A stretch of DNA of 64,000 nt from Lutimaribacter_A marinistellae (GTDB lineage: Bacteria > Pseudomonadota > Alphaproteobacteria > Rhodobacterales > Rhodobacteraceae): the NCBI RefSeq assembly GCF_042648365.1, contig NZ_JBHRXI010000025.1:62001-126000 (forward strand), written 5' to 3'. Shown one piece after another: positions 35,322-43,472 of the stretch (positions within the stretch are counted from its first letter, which is position 1; every line of letters begins with the position of its first letter). The position numbers and the translations under genes are program-made. The notes under the pieces were generated by a model, which saw only the letters and a list, made by a program, of their open reading frames with translations, was not told the DNA's origin and ran no database searches.

Positions 35322-35870
35322 CTATTTCTGCGGAAGCGGTCCGATCATCATGACCATCTGGCGGCCTTCCATCTTGGGCATGTTCTCGACCTTGCCCAGT
35401 TCTTTCACGTCCTCGGCGACCCGCTCAAGAAGATCGCGCCCGAGGTTCTGGTGAGCCATCTCGCGGCCGCGAAAGCGCAGGGTGACCTTCACCTTGTCGC
35501 CTTTTTCAAGAAACTTCACGACGTTTTTCATCTTCACGTCGTAGTCATGAGTGTCGGTATTCGGCCGGAACTTGACCTCCTTCACCTCGATGATCTTCTG
35601 TTTCTTGCGTGCTTCGCTTTCGCGTTTCTGCTGTTCGTACTTGTACTTGCCGAAATCCATGATCTTGCAGACCGGAGGATTGGCGTTCGGTGAAATCTCG
35701 ACCAGATCCAGGCCGGCTTCCTCTGCCAGCTGCATGGCCTTTGCCGGGTGAACGACGCCCACGTTTTCACCTTCGGCGCCGATCAGGCGGATTTCGGGGG
35801 CGCGGATCTTTTCGTTGACGCGCGGGCCAGTGTCACGGGTTGGCGGCGCGTTGTGCGGTTTGCGGGCTAT
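35322..35870 (-). CDS. infC: Translation initiation factor IF-3, initiated at ATA
   Basis: IF-3 prevents subunit joining and rejects poor start codons. The C-terminal domain and linker are intact (KVKVTLRFRGREMAHQNLG, ending MMIGPLPQK). A GTG start at 35762 would lose the conserved N-terminal RVNEKIRAPEIRLIG segment. Reading upstream, the frame is open to an ATA at 35870 (xARKPHNAPPTRDTGPRVNE), and AAAGGAAG lies six to nine bases before it. That gives 182 residues, the normal IF-3 size. E. coli infC uses AUU and is repressed by its own product; ATA here should act the same way. Confidence 0.92.
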   Translation of the reverse strand: MARKPHNAPPTRDTGPRVNEKIRAPEIRLIGAEGENVGVVHPAKAMQLAEEAGLDLVEISPNANPPVCKIMDFGKYKYEQQKRESEARKKQKIIEVKEVKFRPNTDTHDYDVKMKNVVKFLEKGDKVKVTLRFRGREMAHQNLGRDLLERVAEDVKELGKVENMPKMEGRQMVMMIGPLPQK

Positions 35871-35909
35871 GAGTTTCTTCCTTTGATTGCTTCAAAAAGT
35901 CAGTTTCAG

Positions 35910-35938
35910 AATTTAAACTGGCGGCAAGGCCGTTTCAA
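35910..35938 (-). promoter_or_regulatory. Sigma70-like promoter for infC
   Basis: On the minus strand TTGAAA and TAAATT are separated by 17 bases. The -10 lies about 40 bases before the ATA start codon. Confidence 0.65.
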
Positions 35939-35972
35939 GCAGGATACGGGCCTACGCGCAGCGAAAGCCCTG

Positions 35973-35995
35973 AAAATGCGGCCTTAGTGCCGCAT
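35973..35995 (-). terminator. Terminator-like hairpin after fpr
   Basis: ATGCGGC (35976-35982) pairs with GCCGCAT (35989-35995); on the minus strand the stem is followed by four T. It would separate fpr from infC. Confidence 0.6.
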
Positions 35996-36048
35996 CGGCG
36001 GGCCGGTCGGATCGACGATGCGACCCTTTTGCCCCGCTATGCCACCTG

Positions 36049-36882
36049 TCAGCCGACGAAAGCCTTTTCGACCACGAATTCTGCAGGCTCCGAGTTCGCG
36101 CCCTCGCGCAGGCCGAACTCTTCGAGAATCGCCTTGATGTCGTGATTGAATGCTAGGCTGCCACAGACCATCGCGCGATCGGTTTCCGGCGTGATCCCGC
36201 CGTCGATGCCGAGGTCACGAAACGCCGTTCCGTCCTCCAGCAGGGTGGTGATGCGTCCCATCTTGGGGCTCTGCTCGCGGGTTGTCGTGGGGTAATACCG
36301 GATCTTGTCGGCAAAGCCCTCACCGATCAATTCGGCAAGCATCTCATCCTTGCGGATCAGGTCGATCAACTGGCGGCCATATTCCAACTCGGCCACTTCG
36401 CGGCAGGTATGGGTAACGATCACCTCGTCGTAATCCTCATAGGTTTGCGGCTCCCGCAGCAGCGACGCGAATGGCGCAAACCCTGTACCGGTGGCGAACA
36501 GCCACAATCGCTTGCCAGGAAGCAGGGCGTCATGAACTAATGTGCCCACCGGCTTGGGCCGCAGGATGATCTGGTCGCCCGGTTGGATATGCTGCAACCT
36601 TGAGGTCAGCGGACCGTCTTGCACCTTGATCGAGTAGAATTCCAACTCGTCGTCCCAGGCGGGCGATGCGATCGAGTAGGCGCGCAGGAGCGGTTTGCCG
36701 TTGTCGCCCAGCAGGCCGATCATCACGAACTCTCCCGACCGAAACCGCAGGGTTTGTGGGCGGGTCACCCGAAAGGAGAACAGCCGGTCGGTCCAGTGTT
36801 TCACTTCGGTCACGGTCTGGGCGTCGGGCAGGGTGGCGGCTTTGACGGCGGTCGCTTCGGTCACGGGGGTCATCTCTGTCAT
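36049..36882 (-). CDS. fpr: Ferredoxin (flavodoxin)-NADP+ reductase
   Basis: This 277-residue FAD enzyme moves electrons between NADPH and ferredoxin or flavodoxin. The flavin motif RAYSIASP and NADP part ATGTGFAPFASL are intact. The closing segment EPAEFVVEKAFVG matches the Rhodobacter-type bacterial FNR, whose C-terminal tail extends beyond the aromatic residue of plant enzymes. The ATG at 36882 (MTEMTP) fits the Rhodobacter N-terminus. It lies next to ferredoxin-dependent sulfite reductase genes and may feed them, though a terminator lies between. Confidence 0.93.
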   Translation of the reverse strand: MTEMTPVTEATAVKAATLPDAQTVTEVKHWTDRLFSFRVTRPQTLRFRSGEFVMIGLLGDNGKPLLRAYSIASPAWDDELEFYSIKVQDGPLTSRLQHIQPGDQIILRPKPVGTLVHDALLPGKRLWLFATGTGFAPFASLLREPQTYEDYDEVIVTHTCREVAELEYGRQLIDLIRKDEMLAELIGEGFADKIRYYPTTTREQSPKMGRITTLLEDGTAFRDLGIDGGITPETDRAMVCGSLAFNHDIKAILEEFGLREGANSEPAEFVVEKAFVG

Positions 36883-36940
36883 GGTCACACTACCGGTTGC
36901 GTAAACCGGTACCTCGGATTGATCTTTGATATAGGTCAGG

Positions 36941-36967
36941 AAAGGGGGTGTTGTCTCCCCCTTTTTG
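36941..36967. terminator. Terminator between the sulfate-assimilation operon and fpr
   Basis: AAAGGGGG (36941-36948) pairs with CCCCCTTT (36957-36964). It follows the last gene of the operon (DUF934). Confidence 0.75.
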
Positions 36968-36992
36968 TTTGCAGGCGAACGAATACGCGGCG

Positions 36993-37400
36993 TCAGCCGC
37001 GCAGGCGCGACTGATAGTTGTGGCTCTGCCAGTCGGCGCGCGCCAGCCATTGCGGTTCGGGCTGCCGGGCGGCGAGAGCTTCGTCGATCTCGACCTCGTC
37101 GAAACCGGACCGGCGGGCCATCGCGTACTGGTCGGCCAAAACATGGCCGGCAGCGCGCAGTCGGCCGGTGTAACCCTTGCGGCGCAGTGTGCGGGCGATG
37201 GTGAACCCTCGCCCATCCGCAAAGGACGGAAAGGCGATACGAACCAGTTTCACGCCGCTCAACCGGTCGATCACTGCATCGGGGTCCGTATCGGATGGCA
37301 AGTCGAGGGCGCTCACGTTGTCTGTGCCGTCATCCAGCGCGGCAAAGCCATGCGGCCAGTCTTCGCCGGCGAAGCCGGTGTCTCTCACGATGATGGTCAT
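36993..37400 (-). CDS. DUF934 protein of the sulfate assimilation operon
   Basis: This 135-residue protein belongs to the DUF934 (CysX-like) family, found next to cysI/cysH. It contains a segment KLVRIAFPSFADGRGFTIAR and RKGYTGRLRAAGHVLADQY, both conserved in the family. It is needed or helpful for sulfite reduction in some bacteria, with unclear mechanism. The ATG overlaps the cysH stop (ATGA). Confidence 0.85.
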   Translation of the reverse strand: MTIIVRDTGFAGEDWPHGFAALDDGTDNVSALDLPSDTDPDAVIDRLSGVKLVRIAFPSFADGRGFTIARTLRRKGYTGRLRAAGHVLADQYAMARRSGFDEVEIDEALAARQPEPQWLARADWQSHNYQSRLRG

Positions 37401-38140
37401 GTCATTTCTCCGCTGCGGACCATCTTGCCGTCGACAAGATGGATACCGCATTCTTCCTTTGCTTCATTGCGCCAGCGTCCTGCACGGGGGTCTTCGCCCG
37501 GTTTCACCGGCGATGTGCAGGGGGCGCAGCCGATGGAGGGGTAACCCTTGGCGACCAGCGGGTGTCGCGGCAGCCGGTTCTCTTCCATGTAGGCGCGAAC
37601 GTCCTCGGGGGCCCAGTGGGCAAGCGGGTTGACCTTGATTCTACCGGTTCCCTCTTCGACTTCGAAGAATTCCAGCGCGGCGCGCGTGCCCGACTGGAAC
37701 CGCTTGCGCCCCGTGATCCAGCCGTCGTACCCGTCGAGCGCGCGATTCAGCGGAGCCGTCTTGCGCAGGTTGCAGCACGCATCGGTCGAGCGCAGGCGCA
37801 GGGCACCATAGGGATCCTCCCGGGCAATCTCATCATCCTCGGCGCGGATGATGTGCAGGTTCTTCAACCCCAGTCTTTCGCTGATTTCCTGTTGATAAAC
37901 AAGGGTTTCCGCGAAAAGCATCTGGGTATCGACGAACAGCACCGGCGTCGCGCGGTCGGCCACCGCCACCATGTGGAGCAGTACAACCGATTCCGCCCCG
38001 AAGCTGGACACGAGCGCAACGTGGCCCGCGTCCGACAAGGCACCGCGGAGCACGTCGGTTGCGCTATGATTCCGGTAGCGCGCATTGAGGCCCTCGACTC
38101 GACGATGAAGGTCGTCGAACGGTTCAGCGTCACGCGGCAT
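37397..38140 (-). CDS. cysH: Adenylylsulfate/phosphoadenylylsulfate reductase CysH, iron-sulfur type
   Basis: CysH reduces activated sulfate to sulfite with thioredoxin. The paired cysteines CC in DACCNLRKTAPL and the later CAPCTSPV are the [4Fe-4S] ligands of the APS-reductase branch. The catalytic cysteine is in EECGIH. Length 247 residues. It overlaps cysI by 11 bases. The reductase probably prefers APS, which would leave PAPS for sulfotransferases such as the one at 20669. Confidence 0.9.
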   Translation of the reverse strand: MPRDAEPFDDLHRRVEGLNARYRNHSATDVLRGALSDAGHVALVSSFGAESVVLLHMVAVADRATPVLFVDTQMLFAETLVYQQEISERLGLKNLHIIRAEDDEIAREDPYGALRLRSTDACCNLRKTAPLNRALDGYDGWITGRKRFQSGTRAALEFFEVEEGTGRIKVNPLAHWAPEDVRAYMEENRLPRHPLVAKGYPSIGCAPCTSPVKPGEDPRAGRWRNEAKEECGIHLVDGKMVRSGEMT

Positions 38141-39794
38141 CGGCGCGTTCCTCCTCGTAAAGTGCTGATTTGAAAGGGTTCATGCCTACGCGCCGATAGG
38201 TTTCCAGAAACGTCTCGGCGGGCCCTTCGCGCAGGTCGAGATAGGCATAGACCAGCCGTTCGATGGCCGGGACGATCTGGTCATAGGCGAACCCCGGACC
38301 GGTGCGCTCGCCCAGGCTTGCGGTTTCGGTGCCGTCACCGCCGAGGGTGATCTGGTAGTTCTCGACCCCGGCGCGATCGAGGCCGAGGATGCCGATATGA
38401 CCCACATGATGATGCCCGCAGGCGTTGATGCAGCCCGAGATCTTGATCTTGAGATGGCCGATATCGTGCTCGAGTTTCAACTCTTCGAACCGGGTTGCGA
38501 TCTGCTGGGCGACCGGGATCGAGCGTGCCGTCGCAAGCGCACAGTAATCCATGCCCGGGCAGGCGATGATATCGGAAATAAGTCCTATATTAGCAGTGCT
38601 TAGGCCGTGTTCCTTAAGTTCCCGGTAGATCGTGGGCAGATGTGCGCGCGGGACGTGGGGCAGGATAACGTTCTGCTCGTGGCTGATGCGCAACTCGTCA
38701 TAGGCATAGGTTTCGGCCAATTCGGCCATCACGCGCATCTGTTCAGCCGTTGCGTCGCCCGGCGTTGCCCCGTGCGCCTTGAGAGAAATCGTAACGATGG
38801 CATGATCGTCACGCTTGTGGGGGGTGACATTCGTATCCACCCAGGATCGGAACAAATTGTCCGTTTTGTACATGCTCTCAAAGCCGTTTTGTCCGTTTTG
38901 TACAAAACGCGGTGGGGCGAATTGTGCCCGGATCTCCTCCAACAGTGCCATGTCGGCACCGGTGAACTCGGGCCGGATTTCGGCAAAGCGTGCCTCGACC
39001 CGGTCGCGGATCTCGTCAATGCCCAGCTCGTGAACGGTGATCTTGATCCGCGCCTTGTACTTGTTGTCGCGGCGGCCGATCTGGTTCCAGACGCTGACCG
39101 TTGCCTCGAGATAGGGCAGCAGGTCGGAGAGCGCGACGAAGGGCGAGAGCTCCTTGCCCAGCATCGGGGTCCGGCCGAGGCCGCCACCGACAAGGACGCG
39201 CGCGCCGATCTCGCCGTTGCGGTCGACCAGTTGCAGGCCGATGTCATGCGCCTTGATCACGGCGCGGTCATTGTCGGACCCGGTGATGGCGATTTTGAAC
39301 TTGCGCGGCATGAACTGGAACTCGGGGTGGTCGGTGGACCATTGCCGGATCAGCTCGGCCACGGGGCGGGGGTCGGCCACCTCGTCGGCGGCGGCACCGG
39401 CGAAATGGTCGGCGGTCACGTTGCGGATTGTGTTGCCGCTGGTCTGGATCGCGTGCAGGCCGACCTCGGCCAAAGCGTCCAGCATGTCGGGCACGTCGCG
39501 CAGTTTCGGCCAGTTGTACTGGATGTTCTGGCGGGTGGTGAAATGGCCGTAACCCTTGTCCCACTTCTCGGCCAGCAGGGCGAGCTGGCGCATTTGCGCG
39601 CCGTTGAGCGTGCCGTAGGGGATTGCCACCCGCAGCATGTAGGCGTGCAGTTGCAGGTAGAGGCCGTTCATCAGGCGCAGCGGCTTGAACTCGTCTTCGG
39701 TCAGCGACCCGTCGATGCGGCGTTCAACCTGTGCGCGGAACTGGGCGTTGCGTTCGGCCAGAAAGGCCGTGTCGAATTCGGAGTAGCGGTACAT
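38130..39794 (-). CDS. Ferredoxin-type sulfite (or nitrite) reductase
   Basis: This 554-residue sirohaem enzyme of the CysI/NirA family reduces sulfite to sulfide. Two ferrite-reductase-like domains repeat; the sirohaem/[4Fe-4S] cysteines are in ACPGMDYCALATAR and SGCINACGHHHVGHIG. The likely role is assimilatory sulfite reduction, given cobA, cysH and DUF934 beside it. Residues about 296-311 (FVQNGQNGFESMYKTD region) are encoded by a palindromic repeat element and fall in a loop before SWVDTNV. Confidence 0.88.
   Translation of the reverse strand: MYRYSEFDTAFLAERNAQFRAQVERRIDGSLTEDEFKPLRLMNGLYLQLHAYMLRVAIPYGTLNGAQMRQLALLAEKWDKGYGHFTTRQNIQYNWPKLRDVPDMLDALAEVGLHAIQTSGNTIRNVTADHFAGAAADEVADPRPVAELIRQWSTDHPEFQFMPRKFKIAITGSDNDRAVIKAHDIGLQLVDRNGEIGARVLVGGGLGRTPMLGKELSPFVALSDLLPYLEATVSVWNQIGRRDNKYKARIKITVHELGIDEIRDRVEARFAEIRPEFTGADMALLEEIRAQFAPPRFVQNGQNGFESMYKTDNLFRSWVDTNVTPHKRDDHAIVTISLKAHGATPGDATAEQMRVMAELAETYAYDELRISHEQNVILPHVPRAHLPTIYRELKEHGLSTANIGLISDIIACPGMDYCALATARSIPVAQQIATRFEELKLEHDIGHLKIKISGCINACGHHHVGHIGILGLDRAGVENYQITLGGDGTETASLGERTGPGFAYDQIVPAIERLVYAYLDLREGPAETFLETYRRVGMNPFKSALYEEERADAA
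38862..38908. repeat. Paired GTAC-centred palindrome element, copy 2 (inside the sulfite reductase gene)
   Basis: On the minus strand GTTTTGTACAAAACGG is followed, after 20 other bases, by TGTACAAAACG: same arms and gap as at 1412-1458. It is in frame and codes part of the reductase loop (VQNGQNGFESMYKT). Two further partial repeats (CAAAACGG type) lie in the spacer. Confidence 0.7.
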
Positions 39795-39851
39795 GGTGCT
39801 GTCCTTTCTTTTTGCAGCCCCGGGCGGGGCGGTCGGGGGGAGACAGGGGCC

Positions 39852-40166
39852 TCAGGCCCGGGGCTGCGGGGAGGTTTCCTGTTTGCCGTGGGGGTAGTTG
39901 GACGGCCCCCTGCGGCGGAAATCCTCCCGGAAATGGGTCGGTTCGGGGCCGTTTTGACCGGCCTGCATGTCGGCGAGGTAGACGCCGACGACGCGGTCGG
40001 CCTGTGCCTGTCCGTCGAGCAGGCGGATCTGAGCGTGGGCCTCGTCCTCGATCAGTTCGGCTTCGTCGAGTCGCGGCGACCAGCGGTCATCGGCGGTGAG
40101 GTAGACAACGTCGCCTTCGAGCAGGTGATTGGCGGTGACAACTTTGGGGGTGAATGCGCGGGGCAT
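39852..40166 (-). CDS. DUF2849 protein of the sulfate assimilation operon
   Basis: This 104-residue protein is of a small family recurrent between cobA/cysG-like genes and cysI in alphaproteobacteria. It begins with TPKVVTANHLLEGDVVYL and ends in a charged, proline-rich tail. Its ATG shares one base with the cobA stop (TGATG). Its role in sulfite reduction is not known. Confidence 0.82.
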   Translation of the reverse strand: MPRAFTPKVVTANHLLEGDVVYLTADDRWSPRLDEAELIEDEAHAQIRLLDGQAQADRVVGVYLADMQAGQNGPEPTHFREDFRRRGPSNYPHGKQETSPQPRA

Positions 40167-40957
40167 CAGGCGAACTCCTGTTCGAGGCCAGGTTCAAGGC
40201 CATGTTCGAGATCGGGCAGGGCCAACACCGCGGCGCGCGGGGCTAGACCCAGGAAGGTGAGAGCCGGGCCATCGAGCCGGGCCGCAGCCAGGTCGGCGGA
40301 CAGACGGTCGAGCGTGGTGGCCAGGATGCGCTGGTCGGGGCGAGAGGCGTTTTCGACCAGCGTTACGGGGGTGGAGCGGGCCGCGCCGTGCATCAGCAGG
40401 CGACCCTGCACGAAGCGGGCGGATTTCTTGCCCATGTAGATCGCCGCAACCTCGCCCGGACGGGCCAGCGCCGTCCAGTCGTGATCGGCGAAGCCTTTCA
40501 TGTCGTGGCCGGTCAGGAACCGGACCGAGGCGTTTCGGCCGCGGCGCGTCAGGCTTTGCCCGATGGCAGCGACGGCGGCAGAGGCGGCGGTGATGCCGGG
40601 CACGATCCGCCACGGGATATGGGCGGCATCGCAGGCCTCGATCTCTTCGTCGAGGCGGCCAAAGACGGTGGGATCGCCGGATTTAAGGCGGACCACGCGG
40701 GCACCGGTGCGGGCTTGCGCAACGATGAGTGCGTCGATATCGGATTGCTTCCAGGAGGGGCCGAAGCCTGCCTTGCCCACGTCGATGAGCGTGGACGACC
40801 GCGCGGCAAGCGCAAGGATGTCCGGGCCGATGAGGCGGTCATGCAGGATGACCTCGGCGGCCTCGATCGCGCGCAGGGCCTGCACGGTCAGCAGGTCGGG
40901 GTCACCCGGTCCGGCGCCCACGAAGTCGACATGTCCCGTCTGGAGCTGCGCTGCCAT
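40166..40957 (-). CDS. cobA: Uroporphyrinogen-III C-methyltransferase
   Basis: This enzyme makes precorrin-2, precursor of sirohaem (needed by the sulfite reductase here) and of cobalamin. The SAM-binding VGAGPGDPDLLT is at the N-terminus, with RLKSGDPTVFGR and VVPGITAASAA downstream. Length 263 residues. It is the first gene of the minus-strand operon cobA-DUF2849-cysI-cysH-DUF934. Because precorrin-2 also leads to B12, it may also serve the cobalamin path. Confidence 0.9.
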   Translation of the reverse strand: MAAQLQTGHVDFVGAGPGDPDLLTVQALRAIEAAEVILHDRLIGPDILALAARSSTLIDVGKAGFGPSWKQSDIDALIVAQARTGARVVRLKSGDPTVFGRLDEEIEACDAAHIPWRIVPGITAASAAVAAIGQSLTRRGRNASVRFLTGHDMKGFADHDWTALARPGEVAAIYMGKKSARFVQGRLLMHGAARSTPVTLVENASRPDQRILATTLDRLSADLAAARLDGPALTFLGLAPRAAVLALPDLEHGLEPGLEQEFA

Positions 40958-41005
40958 GATCTGTCTCGCTCTCTCGTTCCCGTGTTTGACTTGAGGTGGA
41001 ACATA

Positions 41006-41048
41006 GGAAATATTCCCGGTATTGCGCCATACGGGGCGGGAAATAAGG
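41006..41048. promoter_or_regulatory. Candidate operator region between cobA and the Lrp/AsnC gene
   Basis: GGAAATATTCCC (41006-41017) is nearly palindromic, and a second GGGAAATAAGG lies at 41038-41048. Lrp-type regulators bind AT-rich palindromes in their own divergent promoter, so this is the likely site. Confidence 0.4.
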
Positions 41049-41110
41049 ACATTCGTTTCGCCGTGACGGCGAGAGCAGGGTCACGTTCCGCCGGAAAGGA
41101 TAATTGAAGA

Positions 41111-41572
41111 ATGACGGTACGCATGGACGAGATGGACCGGAAAATCCTGATCGAGCTGCAACGCGACGCAAGCCAGTCGCTGGACGAAATCGCAGGCCGC
41201 GTGGGCAGTTCCAAGACGCCGGTATGGAATCGGATCCGCAAGCTGAAGAGCGCGGGCGTGATCGGGCAGCAGACCGTTTTGCTGGATGCCGAGGCGCTGG
41301 GGTTCGAGGCGACCTTCTTTGTGTTGATCCGTACCTCGGAGCACGAGGCCGACTGGCAGGCGGCGTTTCTCAAGGCACTGCAGGAGCGCCCCGAGGTGCA
41401 GGAGGCGCATCGGCTGGCCGGCGATATCGACTATATCCTGAAGGTGCGGGTCAAGAACGCCCGCGCCTATGATGCGTTTTACCAGGCGTTGATCTCGGAG
41501 GTGCGGGTGTACAACGTCACCGCGCTTCTTTCGATGGAAGAGATCAAGTCGACCACGATGCTGCCATTGTGA
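41111..41572 (+). CDS. Lrp/AsnC family transcriptional regulator
   Basis: This 153-residue regulator has an N-terminal helix-turn-helix (DRKILIELQRDASQSLDEIAG, then SKTPVWNRIRKLK) and a C-terminal AsnC/RAM ligand domain (IDYILKVRVKNARAYDAFYQ). It is transcribed away from the sulfate-assimilation operon, a common arrangement for its regulator. The effector is unknown; an amino acid such as cysteine or methionine is plausible. Confidence 0.85.
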   Translation: MTVRMDEMDRKILIELQRDASQSLDEIAGRVGSSKTPVWNRIRKLKSAGVIGQQTVLLDAEALGFEATFFVLIRTSEHEADWQAAFLKALQERPEVQEAHRLAGDIDYILKVRVKNARAYDAFYQALISEVRVYNVTALLSMEEIKSTTMLPL

Positions 41573-41588
41573 TTGCAGGGCCGCCGGT

Positions 41589-42767
41589 TCAGTTCAGACG
41601 GGCGCGCAGGACGCGGATCATGTTCTGGCCCATGACCTTGCGGATCTGTGTCTCGGTCAGCCCCTTGTCGAGCAGGGCCGAGGTGAGGGCGGCAAGTTCG
41701 GACGTGTCGAAGGCGGTCGCGACCGAGCCGTCATAATCGGAGCCAAGCGAGACGTGATCCTCGCCCAGCGTGTCGACGGCTTTGGCGATCATTGTGGCGA
41801 TGCCCGCGGGCGAGATGTCGCCGCAGGTGACATCGGCCCAGTAGCCCATGCCGACGGTCCCGCCGCTGGCAACGATCCGTTGCATCAGCGCGTCAGGCAG
41901 GTTGCGCTTGACCGGGCAGTGGCCATGCAGGCCGGAATGGCTGACCACCAGCGGCATGTCGGTCAAGGCGACCACCTCCTCGGCGACGCGGGGGCTGGAA
42001 TGGGCGAGGTCGAGAACCATGCCGCGACGCTCGACCTCGGCGACCACGGCGCGGCCGAACTCGGTCAGGCCCTGGTTGCCCTGTCCATGCAGCGAACCGC
42101 CCAGGGCGTTGTCGAAGAAATGGTGCAGACCGATCAGGCGATGCCCGGCCTCTTCGAGACGGTCGAGATTGGCGAGGTCGCCTTCGAGCGCGTGGGCGCC
42201 CTCGATGCCAAGGATGGCGCCAACGACCTTGGAACCCTCGGCGCGGGCGGTCAGCACGGCCTCTAGATCCTCGCGGCTTTCGATGATCATCAGGTCATCG
42301 GGGGCGGCCAGTTCGGCCTCGCGCAGCTTGTCGGCCTGAAAGATCGCGCGTTCGGCAAGGCTGGTCCATGTTCGCATCGGCCAGAGCTGCCCGATGGCCA
42401 GCGGCGTGATGTTGTCGAAGGCATCGGCGGAGTTCCGGTCGTAATTCTGTCCCGCGGGGCTTTTGGTGACGGCGGTGAAGACCTGCAGCGCGACGTTGCC
42501 CTCTTGCAAGCGGGGTATGTCGACCTGTCCCCGGTCGCCGCGCTGGGTGATGTCGCGTGACCAAAGCAGGCTGTCGGCATGCCAGTCGCCCACGGTAAGG
42601 GTCATGTGCAGCTCTTGGGCGGTCTCCGACACCGGGTAGGGCCCGTCGCCCACAACCGCATTGCGGCTTTTCTCGACCTGCGCAGGCAGGAAGCCGAAGA
42701 AATAGACCGCGCCCGCCAAGATGCCGAGCAGGATCGTCCGGCCAAGCCATTTTCCGAATGTGCGCAT
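41589..42767 (-). CDS. Membrane dipeptidase, peptidase M19 family
   Basis: This 392-residue zinc dipeptidase has an N-terminal membrane anchor (ILLGILAGAVYFFGFLPA), so it faces the periplasm. Metal-binding DWHADSLLW, the bridging glutamate in GIEGAHAL, then LIGLHHF and SHSG are the renal-dipeptidase set. GGAGGG precedes the ATG at 42767. It converges with the Lrp gene. Confidence 0.87.
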   Translation of the reverse strand: MRTFGKWLGRTILLGILAGAVYFFGFLPAQVEKSRNAVVGDGPYPVSETAQELHMTLTVGDWHADSLLWSRDITQRGDRGQVDIPRLQEGNVALQVFTAVTKSPAGQNYDRNSADAFDNITPLAIGQLWPMRTWTSLAERAIFQADKLREAELAAPDDLMIIESREDLEAVLTARAEGSKVVGAILGIEGAHALEGDLANLDRLEEAGHRLIGLHHFFDNALGGSLHGQGNQGLTEFGRAVVAEVERRGMVLDLAHSSPRVAEEVVALTDMPLVVSHSGLHGHCPVKRNLPDALMQRIVASGGTVGMGYWADVTCGDISPAGIATMIAKAVDTLGEDHVSLGSDYDGSVATAFDTSELAALTSALLDKGLTETQIRKVMGQNMIRVLRARLN

Positions 42768-42888
42768 CTGTCCCTCCGTCTTTTGTGCCAAGGGTACAGG
42801 TTGCGGACCGCTTGGGAAGGCTGACCCGGCGTCGGGCTTTTGCAATGGCGCACCCGGCTGCCTAGATTGAACCGAAAGGAGCGATGCC

Positions 42889-43158
42889 ATGGCCGGAGGA
42901 TGGAGCCGCGACGGAGCGGTAAGCGAACAGATCGAAGCCTCGATCAGCGACGAGCTTGCGCGGATGAAGGCGCGGCGCGCGCCCGTGGGCGAAAGCCTGA
43001 CCCATTGCGCGGAATGCGAAGAGGAAATCCCCGAGGCGCGGCGCGTGGCCCTGCCGGGGGTCAAACTGTGCCTCGACTGCCAGCAGGAGCGCGACGGGGC
43101 ATTCAAGACCCGTGGCGGCATCAACCGGCGGGGGTCCAAGGACAGCCAGTTGAAGTGA
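42889..43158 (+). CDS. DksA/TraR family zinc-finger protein
   Basis: This 89-residue protein has a single C4 zinc finger: HCAECEEEIPEAR and later KLCLDCQQERD. The family acts on RNA polymerase secondary-channel control; the short form resembles TraR-like proteins. AAAGGAG precedes the ATG. It lacks the acidic DxxDxA tip motif seen in full DksA. Confidence 0.8.
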   Translation: MAGGWSRDGAVSEQIEASISDELARMKARRAPVGESLTHCAECEEEIPEARRVALPGVKLCLDCQQERDGAFKTRGGINRRGSKDSQLK

Positions 43159-43169
43159 ATTTGGTCGCG

Positions 43170-43187
43170 CGGCGCGAATGCGCGCCG
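43170..43187. other. GC hairpin between convergent genes
   Basis: CGGCGCG (43170-43176) pairs with CGCGCCG (43181-43187). There is no T-run, so terminator activity is uncertain. Confidence 0.35.
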
Positions 43188-43190
43188 GGA

Positions 43191-43472
43191 TCAGTCCAGA
43201 GGTGTCTCGGACAGGTTGGTCTTACGCCGCTTTGGATCGAAACGCCGCCGGCGGCGCAGTTCGGCGGCGATTACGAGAATGCCGAGGGGGATCATCCAGA
43301 AGCCGAGGATGGGCAGGAAGCCAAGCGTGCCGCCCGCGATCAGGCCGGCGCCTGTAGTTATGCGCCATGCGGGCGAAATGCGGCGTTCGACCGTGCGCTT
43401 GCCGCGCACGGCCTGACGTTTGACCGAAGGCGGCAGGCGGGTCCACCAGCCGCCGTTACCGGTGCGTGTCAC
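43191..43472 (-). CDS. Small membrane protein, unknown function
   Basis: This 93-residue protein has a basic N-terminus and one or two hydrophobic segments in the middle (TGAGLIAGGTLGFLPILGFW, then MIPLGILVIAAE). The C-terminus is arginine-rich. The GFLPILGFWMIPLGI pattern recalls the PGPGW-type small membrane proteins. Its GTG at 43472 overlaps the pepF stop (GTGA). Confidence 0.6.
   Translation of the reverse strand: MTRTGNGGWWTRLPPSVKRQAVRGKRTVERRISPAWRITTGAGLIAGGTLGFLPILGFWMIPLGILVIAAELRRRRRFDPKRRKTNLSETPLD

Noticed and set aside
35322..35762. GTG at 35762 as the infC start
   Set aside because: It removes the conserved N-terminal domain; the open frame upstream matches IF-3 exactly to an ATA with a good ribosome-binding site.
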